Program-made: the position numbers and the translations under genes
Shown here: positions 7,758 through 16,172 of the stretch, piece after piece
Layout of the letters: the number at the start of each line of letters is the position of its first letter
Numbering within the stretch: position 1 is the stretch's first letter
NCBI RefSeq assembly: GCF_000614185.1
Contig: NZ_BAKM01000041.1
Coordinates: 1-36,061 of the forward strand
DNA length: 36,061 bases
Direction: 5' to 3'
DNA from: Phocaeicola sartorii JCM 17136 = DSM 21941
GTDB lineage: Bacteria; Bacteroidota; Bacteroidia; Bacteroidales; Bacteroidaceae
Notes under the pieces: generated by a model
The model's input: only the letters and a program-made list of their open reading frames with translations
Told to the model about the DNA's origin: nothing
Database searches by the model: none

Positions 7758-7787
7758 ATTTACCGACAATTTAAAATTCAGAAGACT

Positions 7788-9392
7788 ATGTTATACTATG
7801 ATTTTTGTGGTTACGAAGGATTCAAGGCCCGTTTCGGACTTGAGAAGGGAGACAATGGTGTGGCGGTAAGAAAGAACAGGATACTGCTGGGCCATCTGAA
7901 AAATCCTGCACTGCTCAGATATTGCAGGGAACATAACGACTATACTCTGCTGCATATATACAATATGGCTGATCTACAAAAGAAGGTATTTGAAGCCATT
8001 ATCAAATCAGGAGAGAATGATGAAAAGTTGCCTTATAGGGTGGAACTGATAGGCAAGACATATTATTCCTCCCGATATCAGACTGACGAAAGCAAGGTGT
8101 ATGTGAGGATCTGGATAAAAGTTCGGTCCGCTATGTCAACATTGAACGTAACCGAGTCTTCAAGATGAGGGCCGGAAAATTCATGAGGGAGCTTATACTT
8201 GAAACAGGGATAGGGAAACTACTCTCGCCTTGTGTCGTAAACTGGATTGCAGGGGATGTTTTCACTCAGCAATGGTGTACTTATACTCATGGAAAATCGC
8301 CTGATATGGAACTTCATGTCAACAATGATTTTGGGAGAATCTATGACAGTAACTATTGTAAAGGGAGTTTCGGTTCATGCATGGTGGATGAGAACAGGAC
8401 TTCGTTCTATCATGATTCGGTAAAAGCCAAGGTGCATACATAATAGACAAGACGGGGCTGATTGTAGCAAGGGCAATTCTTTTTACCGATGTTACGGATC
8501 AGGACGGCAAGAAATGGAGGCTGCTTGAAAGGCAGTATTCCTCGGAGGGTGATGATGTATTGAAACGCCTGCTTGTGGATAAACTTATTCAGGAAGATTA
8601 TATTGACGGCTACAAGGTGATCGGTGCTTCCTGTCATGATGCAAATTCCTTTGTGGATGTTTGTGGCAACTCGTTGTCTGACAGAAAATTTGAAATAGAT
8701 TGTGAACTGGAACTGGAAGACACGCTTTCCTATCAGGATTCTTTCAAATGGTATAGTTATAATCAGAACAAAGCCTATAACTACGAAAACTCCGGGACCT
8801 CATACAACCTTGATACAACGGACCTTAATCTTTACGGGGATGATAATGAAGATGATGGAGAATGGGATAGTTATCATCAATACTATTGTGATGATACAAG
8901 GCTCTGTTATCGGAATGGAATAGAAATCCGGGTGGATTCAGACAACCTGGATGATTTCGTATGGATAGAATCCAGGCAGGAATATCACCATGAAAACGAT
9001 TGTGTCTGCTGTGATGAGTGCGGAACGGATATTCTGGAAGATGACGCCATGTATTCGGAAGTAACGGAGGAATACTATTGCTGCAAGAAGTGTATGGAGA
9101 AAGCGGAGGATGAATTCAAGCGGAAGAACTGGTATTATTCCGAGTATGATGATGAATGGTATGAAAGCTTGATGATATAATCTGTATTCATATTTGGAAT
9201 GAATCGGAAGGTATCTATGAGGAGAAGTCCATTAGTATAGACACATTGGATGGATTGATTGAGAATGAAGATGTATGGGAGTTCGGTGAGGATGTATTTG
9301 ATAAAGTAAATCCGAGCACCAACCTTCCATACGGTTATAAACTTAAAAAAGAGATGAATCATGAATATACAATTATTGAAGCGGCTGTATAG
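7788..9392 (+). pseudogene. Large Cys-containing mobile-element protein, frame broken three times
   Basis: Read through three one-base losses this is one protein of about 535 residues starting MLYYDFCGYEGFKARFG. Break 1 is near 8095 (AAGGTG where AAGGGTG is expected; continuation VCEDLDKSSVRYVNIERN). Break 2 is near 8431 (same change; continuation AYIIDKTGLIVARAIL). Break 3 is near 9168 (continuation LDDIICIHIWNESEGIYEE). The joined text is smooth, which shows the pieces belong together. The middle has conserved-looking 'VVNWIAGDVFTQQWCTYTHG'. About residues 405-440 hold CVCCDEC and YYCCKKC, a likely zinc-binding treble-clef or LIM-like finger. The region before it is very rich in Tyr, Asp and Asn. 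I know no function. The last 32 bp overlap the peptidase-like gene. Confidence 0.65.
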
Positions 9393-10332
9393 TATCTACA
9401 GCCCGAGCGGAAAGGAACAGAAGATGGTGAAGTTCCTCTGTTCCTACATAAGACAACTTCCCGGAAACATATCCGTGTCAAAGGATAAGTTCGGGAACCT
9501 GTATGTGGTAAAGGGAGAATCGGAAAGTTATCCCTGTTTAGTGAGCCATATCGACCAGGTTTCACACTGCAAGCATTCAAAGGATTTCAAGGCGGTGGAG
9601 ACAAGGGAAGTCATATTCGGTTATTCGCCAAAGAACAGGAGGTTTGAGAATTTGGGAGCCGATGATAAAAATGGAGTGTTCATCTGTCTTGAATGCCTGA
9701 AGAAATATGATTCTATGAAAGTAGTCTTTTTTAGAGAGGAAGAAACAGGCTGCAAGGGAAGTTCTGAGGCGGTGATGTCTTTCTTCGATGATGTAAGGTT
9801 TGTTATCCAACCAGACAGAAAGGGTGATTCGGATCTGATTACAAGTATAGGATATGCCGGCTTGTGTTCCGATAAGTTTATAGAAGCCCTTGAACCTGAG
9901 AAATGGGGTTACATGGAGGAGAACGGGTTGATGACCGATATCCTGGCCTTGAAAGAAAAAGGACTTGAAGTTTCCTGTATCAACGTCTCATGTGGTTACT
10001 ACAATGCCCATACCGATGAGGAGATTACAGTGAAGAAAGACCTGATGAAGTGTCTGAGATTTATAGAACATATCATAGAGGACTGTACCGACACTTATCC
10101 CCATACACAAAGTAATTCATATTTCAGTCCCTATGAGTTTGAGGATGAGGTTTATGATATGCTGAACAATGACCCGACTTTAACTCCCGAAGATCTTTAT
10201 GACATGTATTCCACCAATTTTCCACATTTCGGATTGGAGGATTATAGAAAGATATATGAAGATTATCGGATGTTTTGGGTTGAGGATGAAGAAGATATGA
10301 ACGGAAAAACTTTGGATTATGGAAAGAGATAA
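9361..10332 (+). CDS. M20/M42-like zinc metallopeptidase family protein
   Basis: 323 residues. The metal-ligand pattern of M20/M28-type co-catalytic peptidases is visible: CLVSHIDQV (His, Asp), LGADDKNGV (bridging Asp), FREEETGCKGS (catalytic and binding Glu), QPDRKGDSD (Asp) and YYNAHTDEE (last His). 'YSPSGKEQKMVKFL' at the N-terminus is typical of peptidase T/M42 relatives. There is no signal peptide, so it is cytosolic. The C-terminal 60 residues are acidic and Tyr-rich and look unlike the peptidase. The ATG at 9361 overlaps the end of the upstream gene; AAAAAAGAG precedes it. Its last 14 bp overlap the next gene. The substrate is unknown; its place among mobile-element genes argues against a housekeeping role. 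Confidence 0.7.
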   Translation: MNIQLLKRLYSIYSPSGKEQKMVKFLCSYIRQLPGNISVSKDKFGNLYVVKGESESYPCLVSHIDQVSHCKHSKDFKAVETREVIFGYSPKNRRFENLGADDKNGVFICLECLKKYDSMKVVFFREEETGCKGSSEAVMSFFDDVRFVIQPDRKGDSDLITSIGYAGLCSDKFIEALEPEKWGYMEENGLMTDILALKEKGLEVSCINVSCGYYNAHTDEEITVKKDLMKCLRFIEHIIEDCTDTYPHTQSNSYFSPYEFEDEVYDMLNNDPTLTPEDLYDMYSTNFPHFGLEDYRKIYEDYRMFWVEDEEDMNGKTLDYGKR

Positions 10333-10672
10333 GAACTACGATTTGGAACTGGCCAAGTATATCTGGGCCATCTTGAAATCCAATCTCCCGATTCTAATGT
10401 CTTGGGGAGTTGAGATTGAAACAGTGAAAGTAATAGCATGTGGTCTTGAATTTAAAGTCAACGGATTCAAACATACCGGAAAAGTTCAGATTGTATTGAA
10501 TGAGGGTGCTGACCTGTTTGAAGTCTGTCTGCTTGGTGAAGATGGAGAAATCAGGGATAAAAGAGAGGATATCTACTTTGATATGCTTGTTTCTGTGGTG
10601 GATGAACTTGTGGAGAGAACCGATGATTATGAAAAGAGAGTTTCTGATACATATAATATTATAAGATATTAG
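10319..10672 (+). CDS. Hypothetical 117-residue protein
   Basis: It starts 14 bp inside the peptidase-like gene and is therefore coupled to it. It has an N-terminal helix (YDLELAKYIWAILKSNL), a beta-rich centre (KVIACGLEFKVNGFKHTGKV) and an acidic C-terminal helix. Soluble, no recognised family. It ends the operon, as a terminator follows. Confidence 0.6.
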   Translation: MERDKNYDLELAKYIWAILKSNLPILMSWGVEIETVKVIACGLEFKVNGFKHTGKVQIVLNEGADLFEVCLLGEDGEIRDKREDIYFDMLVSVVDELVERTDDYEKRVSDTYNIIRY

Positions 10673-10704
10673 CGGTTCTCTGAAAAATCGGAAAATGTGA
10701 TAAC

Positions 10705-10765
10705 AGGCTTTCTGTGAGAGAGTAGATTTTATAAGAACCCGCAATCTCATGGAAAGCCTTTTTTT
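10705..10765 (+). terminator. Intrinsic terminator
   Basis: AGGCTTTC (10705-10712) pairs with GAAAGCCT (10752-10759), followed by T residues. The loop is long (about 39 nt). Confidence 0.65.
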
Positions 10766-10834
10766 ATGTATTAATGTAAATGGTTCCATAGATTAGACGA
10801 CCATCTTGTCAGTGGAACTATTGTTAAAAAACGA

Positions 10835-11527
10835 ATGACAATGAAGGATGAAAACCAATATGTGGCTTATCTCCGGGTAAGCACACAAAAACAAGGATAT
10901 TCAGGACTGGGACTTGAGGCACAGAGGGAGATAATACAGAATTACCTTTGTGATAAAACTCCGGTTGCAGAATATATTGAAATTGAATCGGGCCGGAAAA
11001 AAGAGAGACCCAAACTTAAGGAAGCGTTGTCGTCATGTAGAAAGGACGGTGCTATTTTAATAGTAGCAAAACTGGATAGACTGGCAAGGTCTGTTTCATT
11101 CCTATCCAACCTGTTAGAAAGTGATGTGGAAATAGTCTTTTGCGACTTCCCACAGGCTAATAAAATGGTACTGCATATTATTTCGGCTATATCCCAATAC
11201 GAAGCAGAATTGATAGCAGCCAGAACGAAGGCATCATTACAGGCTAAGAAAAGCAGAGGATTCAAACTTGGTAATCCTGAACACCTGATGGATAGACATG
11301 AGCAAGCCATCCAAAACAGTATCAGGACTTGCAAGGATAAGGCTGACAATAACCCCAACAATAAAAGGGCTGTTGCTATATTACGGATTTTAGTGAAAGA
11401 GAGCCATAGCTATAATGAAATGGCAAATATCCTGAATCAGGAAGGGTTTGTATCTTCCAAAGGCTGTTCCTTCACAAAATCAACGGTATATAAACTGATT
11501 AAAAGGTATAACCTAAAAGAGGATTGA
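10835..11527 (+). CDS. Small serine recombinase (resolvase/invertase family)
   Basis: 230 residues. The N-terminal catalytic domain has YLRVSTQKQG with the nucleophile Ser at residue 16, 'GLGLEAQREII', and 'VAKLDRLARSVSFL' with the conserved Arg residues. 'SAISQYEAELIAARTKASL' is the E-helix region. The C-terminal part has a helix-turn-helix-like segment (SYNEMANILNQEGF ... FTKSTVYKLIKRY). It is shorter than the large integrase at 30809-32450 and lacks its zinc ribbon and coiled coil. It may resolve dimers or invert a segment; I found no clear inversion site beside it. A remnant of another resolvase lies at 20465. Confidence 0.88.
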   Translation: MTMKDENQYVAYLRVSTQKQGYSGLGLEAQREIIQNYLCDKTPVAEYIEIESGRKKERPKLKEALSSCRKDGAILIVAKLDRLARSVSFLSNLLESDVEIVFCDFPQANKMVLHIISAISQYEAELIAARTKASLQAKKSRGFKLGNPEHLMDRHEQAIQNSIRTCKDKADNNPNNKRAVAILRILVKESHSYNEMANILNQEGFVSSKGCSFTKSTVYKLIKRYNLKED

Positions 11528-11531
11528 AATT

Positions 11532-11738
11532 ATGGAGTACAACTATCTTATTCTCCTGGATTACAGTACCGGAGAGATCATAAGGATCAAACTGTCGGAG
11601 GAGCAGAAACGTGACTCGGAGAAGTATGATGATTTTGAGGAGTATCTGATGACTCTGGAGGATGGTTACGGATTCAGGCTTCTTGACTGTAACTGGATGG
11701 CGGTTGAACGTTTGCAGGAGACAGTCTATGGATTCTGA
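11532..11738 (+). CDS. Hypothetical 68-residue protein
   Basis: It starts four bases after the recombinase stop and is probably co-transcribed with it. 'YLILLDYSTGEIIRIKLSEE' suggests beta strands, then an acidic helix (DDFEEYLMTLEDGYGF). A small acidic protein of this shape is common on Bacteroides elements, but no function is known to me. Confidence 0.6.
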   Translation: MEYNYLILLDYSTGEIIRIKLSEEQKRDSEKYDDFEEYLMTLEDGYGFRLLDCNWMAVERLQETVYGF

Positions 11739-11746
11739 CACAATGA

Positions 11747-11786
11747 ACAAGAGGGAGACTTGGTCCAAACAGGTCTCTCTTTTTAA
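11747..11786 (+). terminator. Intrinsic terminator after the resolvase operon
   Basis: AGAGGGAGAC pairs imperfectly with GTCTCTCT around a short loop and is followed by TTTTTAATTTTTTT. Confidence 0.7.
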
Positions 11787-11789
11787 TTT

Positions 11790-12327
11790 TTTTCTTCTTC
11801 TTGCAACCAAAAAAATCTAGTATCCTATATATAGAGAAAGAAAAAAGGTTACTATTACTGTCTTCTGAAAAAATCTGAAATTACAGGTTATGGAGTTTGC
11901 TGGAGGCGGAAGTATGAAACGTAAGTGGAATGCATGACATAACTGTAAGACAAGGTGGAATAAAAAAGTGTGCAAATCATGTACAAAAGCTTAAAGAATA
12001 AGCATTTATGTAGATAAATTATTCCATCCTCCGGTTATGTACCACACTCATTCTTCGTCTGTACTCCTGTCTTCGACTTAACCCGGATCAAGTTTGTTAT
12101 AAAGAGTAAGAAAATGTGGAAGAGTTGCGGTACTGTTCATTTTTGATTTCATTCGGGTTTGTGTAATCAAAACAAAAATGACTGGAGAACTTTTATTATT
12201 CTGACCGTTGATTGATATTTGTTGGTGTTCAAGTCTTTTTTTGTTGGTTGTAGCAGTCAGGATTGGTTTGTAGCTTTCTTTTTCTCAGTTATAGTCCGGA
12301 CAGATTTGATGTCTTATTGTTCTGTTA
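11790..12327. other. Intergenic stretch without a supported gene
   Basis: About 540 bp of A/T-rich DNA. I see a pyrimidine tract and a TATATATAG motif near 11825-11835 that may belong to a promoter, but no coding text. A short open frame from 12263 runs into the large hairpin that follows and is not convincing. Confidence 0.45.
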
Positions 12328-12507
12328 TCTTCTCTTCCCCTGCCTCAAGAAAAAGAAGAGCGGGGATGTCCGGGGAAATAGGTCGGAAATAGTGTTTTTA
12401 TATAACTTTTCAATTTTATCTGTTCAAGAATTAATCAAAGAACAGGTTCTATAAATTCCCCGCCCCGCTTCCGCTCCTTTTCCTCTTGAGGGTGGAAAGA
12501 GAGAAGG
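12328..12507 (+). repeat. Long hairpin module, copy A
   Basis: The left arm (about 12328-12375: TTCTCTTCCCC-TG-CCTCAAG, AAAAAGAAGAGCGGGG) pairs imperfectly with the right arm (about 12455-12507: CCCCGC, GCTCCTTTTCCTCTTGAGG, GGAAAGAGAGAA). The loop region carries TTTTTATATAACTTTTCAAT. A second copy lies on the opposite strand at 24310-24498 with the same arm ends and the same loop text. No protein is encoded. It may be a structured RNA, a replication origin element or a protein binding site. Confidence 0.65.
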
Positions 12508-12675
12508 AAACGATGATGACCAATGAATCAAAGCCGGGTTTAGGTTTTGAATGTTGTCAGGTACTTTGATAATTTTGTCTGGATTTGATGTTTGTTATTG
12601 TCACCTTTAAATAGCGGAGGGAGTATTGGAAGGTAATTACTTGTTTCCGGCTGATAATTTGTTTTGTTTGGAATT

Positions 12676-12960
12676 CTATACCAGTTTAAATTCCTTACCA
12701 TCAGACTCCAGTTTTCCCTCACGTGCCAGCCATCCCAATCCGAGATATAATGATTGTCCGGAAAGTTTGGTCAGGCTCAATAACTCTTTTTCTGTCAATG
12801 CTTTCTCTGATTCATTAAGTGTGTTCCAAATCTTGCCCGCACTGGTCCCAACAATATCAGGAGTAATGATTTCTACAGGTGATTTTGTGGCTGTCTTTTT
12901 TGTTATAGTCTTTTTAGTTGTTGCTGTCTTCTTAGCTGTTGTTTTCTTGGTTGTTGCCAT
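12676..12960 (-). CDS. Lys/Thr-rich tail plus winged-helix protein (DUF2582 type)
   Basis: 94 residues. The first 27 or so are a histone H1-like run of Lys, Thr and Ala (MATTKKTTAKKTATTKKT). The rest is a compact winged helix: 'GTSAGKIWNTLNESEKALTE', 'LLSLTKLSGQSLYLGLGWL', 'AREGKLE'. This is the DUF2582 winged-helix family of Bacteroidetes, here with a disordered DNA-binding tail. It probably binds DNA and may act as a nucleoid-like or regulatory protein of the island (inference). It is transcribed alone, leftward, toward hairpin copy A. Confidence 0.75.
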   Translation of the reverse strand: MATTKKTTAKKTATTKKTITKKTATKSPVEIITPDIVGTSAGKIWNTLNESEKALTEKELLSLTKLSGQSLYLGLGWLAREGKLESDGKEFKLV

Positions 12961-13023
12961 TGTAATATGTTCTGATTTATGTTTTCGGGGTGCAAAGATA
13001 TAACATTTCAGGCAGGTAGGGAA

Positions 13024-13203
13024 ATGAAAAAGCGATTATATATTTTGTATTTGTTGTTCAGGATGGTAATCAAGTCTTTCTTTAGTTTTGGCAGCTTATA
13101 TATAATAGGTATGGTGAAAGGGAAAGGGTTGGGAAAATTATTGATGATTATATCAGGATGCCGGTTGATGAAGAAAAAGGGTATGGAAAATAACGGGATC
13201 TGA
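13024..13203 (+). CDS. Possible 59-residue basic membrane protein
   Basis: ATG 13024 follows GGTAGGGAA and encodes MKKRLYILYLLFRMVIKSFF, a hydrophobic helix with basic flanks. A second hydrophobic stretch (LGKLLMIISG) and a Lys-rich end follow. Charge and size suit a small membrane peptide, but A/T-rich DNA often gives such frames by chance. No family recognised. Confidence 0.3.
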   Translation: MKKRLYILYLLFRMVIKSFFSFGSLYIIGMVKGKGLGKLLMIISGCRLMKKKGMENNGI

Positions 13204-13295
13204 CTTTTTAGTTGTTTAAGTATTACGTCAGCATCATATTATCCTTTCTGTAAAAAAGCATTGAAGGCCTTATCAATGAAGAAACAATACTCATA

Positions 13296-13345
13296 AGAAG
13301 AGTGTCCGATATTCATGGTTATAAATCTGATTTGAGGACACTTTT
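13296..13345 (+). terminator. Probable terminator or hairpin
   Basis: AGTGTCC pairs with GGACACT around a loop of about 28 nt and is followed by TTTTCTTTTATT. The loop is long, so efficiency is uncertain. The rest of 13204-13429 shows no gene. Confidence 0.4.
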
Positions 13346-13429
13346 CTTTTATTCTTTCTTCTTCCTTTCCAAATTGCTAAAATGCTATTCTTGCCAGCTC
13401 AAATCCTTACTCCTGAAATATAAATTTTA

Positions 13430-13783
13430 ATGTTTACTGAATTTATAAACAGGATATTAGGAGCAGAACGAAGATCTACTGCTTCTGATCGCTTGGAAAA
13501 GAGTGCTGTGCCAAGTGTTATCGTAACAAAAGACAGCAACAAGACATCCCCCCAACCTGTCCCTGAGAAATACAGAAAAGACGTAGCATTACTCCGGAGC
13601 AAATATGGGGATGCTTTTAAAACCGGATTCTGTATTAATCTTACACTTCTGGAGTCTTTATCCATTATGCCGAGAGAAAGAAGAAGAGTTGATTCATACA
13701 GAGGTTTGCAATCCTATTTGATGAAAGAATGGGATATAACATTAACAATCACATCACGAAAAACTAAATCTAAAACATTATGA
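13430..13783 (+). CDS. Hypothetical 117-residue protein
   Basis: Soluble, basic at its C-terminus. 'VPEKYRKDVALLRSKYGDAF' and 'GFCINLTLLESLSIMPRERR' form helices, and the end (ITLTITSRKTKSKTL) is a strand plus basic tail. It overlaps the next start by four bases (ATGA), so it is translated together with the 143-residue protein. No family recognised. Confidence 0.6.
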   Translation: MFTEFINRILGAERRSTASDRLEKSAVPSVIVTKDSNKTSPQPVPEKYRKDVALLRSKYGDAFKTGFCINLTLLESLSIMPRERRRVDSYRGLQSYLMKEWDITLTITSRKTKSKTL

Positions 13784-14211
13784 AGAACCACGTATTTATA
13801 GCAGGCGGAGCTGTATGTAATATCAACCAATCCAAAGAAGAAATCGAAGAGACCGTCAATATCGAACTTGAAGAGATAACAAGCGGCCTGGTGAAATTTG
13901 AGTATCAGAAAATTGCGGACAATGAAATTGTACTCATTTATCACCGGACCCTCAGTTATAACCTGGACTTGAAGGAAATTGCAGACTGCGACATGGCCAT
14001 GGCATCCGGCGTGAACATTACAAACTTCTATCTTAAACCCTTAGGCGATCCGGTCATTTATCCTTTAACCCTGAGAGGAAGCCGGTTCTATTCCCCTGTA
14101 CTTGCATTTATTAGATTCTATAAGAATTTGATGATTATGATGGAAGAAAGAGTGGAGGATATAACGATAGGGCTGAGTGAGGATAAATTAATAATGAAGA
14201 TAACCTATTAA
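13780..14211 (+). CDS. Hypothetical 143-residue protein
   Basis: Coupled to the upstream gene by an ATGA overlap and followed after four bases by the methyltransferase-like gene. It has mixed alpha/beta text (HVFIAGGAVCNINQSKEEIE, LVKFEYQKIADNEIVLIYH). Soluble. Its tight position makes it a partner in a three-gene operon with the methyltransferase-like protein. Function unknown. Confidence 0.6.
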   Translation: MKNHVFIAGGAVCNINQSKEEIEETVNIELEEITSGLVKFEYQKIADNEIVLIYHRTLSYNLDLKEIADCDMAMASGVNITNFYLKPLGDPVIYPLTLRGSRFYSPVLAFIRFYKNLMIMMEERVEDITIGLSEDKLIMKITY

Positions 14212-14215
14212 GCCA

Positions 14216-14932
14216 ATGAATGTCTTAGTAGCATGTGAAGAGAGTCAGGCTGTATGTCTGGCTTTTAGAAGATTGGGGCATAACGCCTATAGTTGTGACC
14301 TTCAGGAATGCAGCGGTGGATTTCCCGAGTATCACTTCAAGGGGGACATGTTTGATGTAATAGCCAATCGTGGTGGAACTTTGGAGAATGGCATCAAATA
14401 TTTCCTTGATAGTAACTGGGACTTAATCATAGCCCATCCTCCCTGCACTTTTCTTGCTGTCTCGGGTGCAAGGTGGTATTATCATCCTGACGATAAGAAC
14501 CTTCCGATAGAACAGAGAAGACCACATCCGAAGTTCCCCGATAGAGCCAAAGACCGTGAGGAAGCAGTTCGGTTCTTCATGGATGTTTCAAGGGTTGGAG
14601 TGGAAAAATTAGCTATTGAAAATCCGGTGGGCATTATGAGCAGCCGGTGGAGAAAACCCGACCAGATTATAGAGCCTTGGCAGTTTGGTCATGAGGCTAG
14701 CAAGAAAACCTGTCTGTGGTTGAAAAACTTACCTCTCTTAATACCTACAAATATAGTCGGGAAAGGTGAGGTCTATGTTTCAAAGAGCGGAAACAAATCT
14801 CCTAAATGGTTTACCGATATATTCTTCTCGGGTGTGTCGGCAGAAGAGAGGAGAAAACTGAGGAGCAAGACCTTCCCCGGGATAGCGGATGCGATGGCTG
14901 ATCAATGGGGAGGCAGGATTATAGCAGCATAG
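14216..14932 (+). CDS. Phage-type DNA cytosine methyltransferase-like protein
   Basis: 238 residues. The N-terminus has a Rossmann-like 'NVLVACEESQAVCLAFRRLG' followed by 'HNAYSCDLQECSGGFPEYHF', as in SAM-binding motif I and its acidic ribose contact. 'LIIAHPPCTFLAVSG' resembles C5-methyltransferase motif IV, where PC holds the catalytic Cys. 'KLAIENPVGIM' corresponds to the ENV-like motif VI. It is shorter than typical C5-MTases (300 or more) and lacks a clear target-recognition domain. Such proteins are frequent in phages and mobile elements. No restriction enzyme is seen nearby, so self-protection or a base modification unrelated to restriction is possible. A degraded copy of its 3' end lies near 20803. 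Confidence 0.65.
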   Translation: MNVLVACEESQAVCLAFRRLGHNAYSCDLQECSGGFPEYHFKGDMFDVIANRGGTLENGIKYFLDSNWDLIIAHPPCTFLAVSGARWYYHPDDKNLPIEQRRPHPKFPDRAKDREEAVRFFMDVSRVGVEKLAIENPVGIMSSRWRKPDQIIEPWQFGHEASKKTCLWLKNLPLLIPTNIVGKGEVYVSKSGNKSPKWFTDIFFSGVSAEERRKLRSKTFPGIADAMADQWGGRIIAA

Positions 14933-14949
14933 AGAATATTTTGATGATA

Positions 14950-15096
14950 TAATTGTGGGATACCTAGGAAAAACGCCACTAATTCTGTTGTTCTCCCCGA
15001 AAATCAAGGATCGGTAAGGAAACCTGATGCTGTCCGGATCAAGGGGATGCCGGTGGATGCGGATTATGAGAAAGTGGTGGTGAAGTTGACGTTTTA
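14950..15096 (+). pseudogene. C-terminal gene remnant
   Basis: A frame without a start encodes ...VVLPENQGSVRKPDAVRIKG then MPVDADYEKVVVKLTF and a stop at 15094-15096. The text looks like a genuine protein C-terminus. Stops lie upstream in the frame, so the 5' part is gone. I do not recognise the parent family. Confidence 0.4.
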
Positions 15097-15132
15097 GTAT
15101 CTGCTCCTTTTTATAGTTCATATATGCTTTAC

Positions 15133-15178
15133 AGGGAAGTATTGTGCGTAGTGCATAGTGCTTCCCTTCCTTCTTTTT
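15133..15178 (+). terminator. Intrinsic terminator
   Basis: AGGGAAG (15133-15139) pairs with CTTCCCT (15161-15167), and TTGTGC and GCATAG lie inside. A run of T follows near 15173-15179. It isolates the methyltransferase operon from the AraC/surface protein unit. From here to 15489 I see only A/T-rich DNA and a small hairpin (ATCCGC with GCGGAT, 15360-15391). Confidence 0.7.
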
Positions 15179-15489
15179 TGTCGGCGGAGTTTTTTGAGAT
15201 TCATCCTATTATATTAATTTTGTATTCCAGCGAAAGATATGTTTTTATCAATCCGCCAAATTGTGAAGTGTAGCGGAGGTTTTGTTCTTAATTTATCCAT
15301 CAGCCTGCTTTTGTGCGGTGGTGGATTTTTTATTTTTCATAGAATACGATTCATTAAATTATCCGCTTGTCGTCTGCTTATGAAATGCGGATTCATATTA
15401 AATATGGTATATCCGGTTTAATTCCGCTTCACATAACAGCCTGAAAATAACCTCCCAAACAATTATTTTACGGGATTCTATATTTTTTT

Positions 15490-15571
15490 ATAGGAAAAAT
15501 GCACAAAGTTTCGATAAAGTATGTATATTTGCAGCGAAATAACGTTTCATCCTATTAAAAAATAGGAAAAA
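15490..15571 (+). promoter_or_regulatory. Promoter and operator-like repeats before the AraC gene
   Basis: TATATTTG (15524-15531) fits the Bacteroides -7 box TAnnTTTG. No good -33 TTTG is found at the usual spacing. ATAGGAAAAA occurs twice in direct orientation (15490-15499 and 15562-15571), flanking the promoter. The second copy is part of CCTATT-AAAA-AATAGG (15551-15566). An activator or repressor may bind here. Confidence 0.5.
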
Positions 15572-15635
15572 ACAAATCCACGGATAACATCCGACAATGA
15601 TGCGTGGCGGAGAAAAAATAAAGGAGGAAAGACTT

Positions 15636-16106
15636 ATGGAATATCTATTTCTAAGACGTAAAGAGGTAAGTTCCACTTCTCAAAGACAGAAGGACCTGCT
15701 CTTCAAGGCTGCTGAAAAGCACTGGGAGGAGGAATTTGTCATGAGAAACAGATGCAAAAGAGAAATTGATTGTCTGATTTACAAGAATTTGCTTTACCAG
15801 CTGGAAATAAGAAAAGTATTCTTGAACTCGGATTTGTCTCTGAAAAAGTTGAGTGATATGATTGATACGAACCAGACCTATCTTTCCAATGTGGTGAACA
15901 GATATTTTGAATGTAACCTGAAAGAGCTGATAAACGGCTATAGAATAGAATATGCGAAGGAGCTGCTATGTGCGGGATGCTACACTCTGGAGGAGATGCC
16001 TGCTAAATGCGGATTCGCGTCAAAGAGTCCGTTCTATGCGGCTTTTAGGAAAACAGTCGGAATGACGCCTATGAAATATATGACAAAATCAAAACAAAGC
16101 AATTAA
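15636..16106 (+). CDS. AraC-type HTH transcriptional regulator
   Basis: 156 residues from ATG 15636, chosen because AAAGGAGG lies just upstream; an earlier ATG at 15597 lacks this. The C-terminal 100 residues are a double helix-turn-helix AraC domain: 'DLSLKKLSDMIDTNQTYLSN', 'NLKELINGYRIEYAKELL', 'AAFRKTVGMTPMKYM'. The last phrase is the family's signature (F-R-K-x-x-G-x-T-P). The N-terminal part is short and charged, with no ligand-binding domain and no transmembrane segment. It ends 66 bp before the surface lipoprotein gene and reads the same way, so it probably controls it. The flanking ATAGGAAAAA repeats are candidate sites. Confidence 0.85.
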   Translation: MEYLFLRRKEVSSTSQRQKDLLFKAAEKHWEEEFVMRNRCKREIDCLIYKNLLYQLEIRKVFLNSDLSLKKLSDMIDTNQTYLSNVVNRYFECNLKELINGYRIEYAKELLCAGCYTLEEMPAKCGFASKSPFYAAFRKTVGMTPMKYMTKSKQSN

Positions 16107-16172
16107 GTCCTTTGCAATAAAATATGTATAACCAATTTTAGTTTTTAAATTTATAAATTTAAAATTTTTATT

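Noticed and set aside
7689..7787. Earlier start for the three-piece gene
   Set aside because: The terminator at 7716-7757 lies inside this extension, so the start at 7788 is better.
8090..9170. Programmed frameshifting in the three-piece gene
   Set aside because: No slippery heptamer or following structure is seen, and similar one-base losses occur in ordinary chromosomal genes.
12263..12454. Open frame of 63 codons on the plus strand
   Set aside because: It runs into the long hairpin module and its composition follows that structure, not a protein.
15239..15421. Open frame of 60 codons, hydrophobic
   Set aside because: A/T-rich DNA between a terminator and a promoter; no ribosome binding site or family resemblance.
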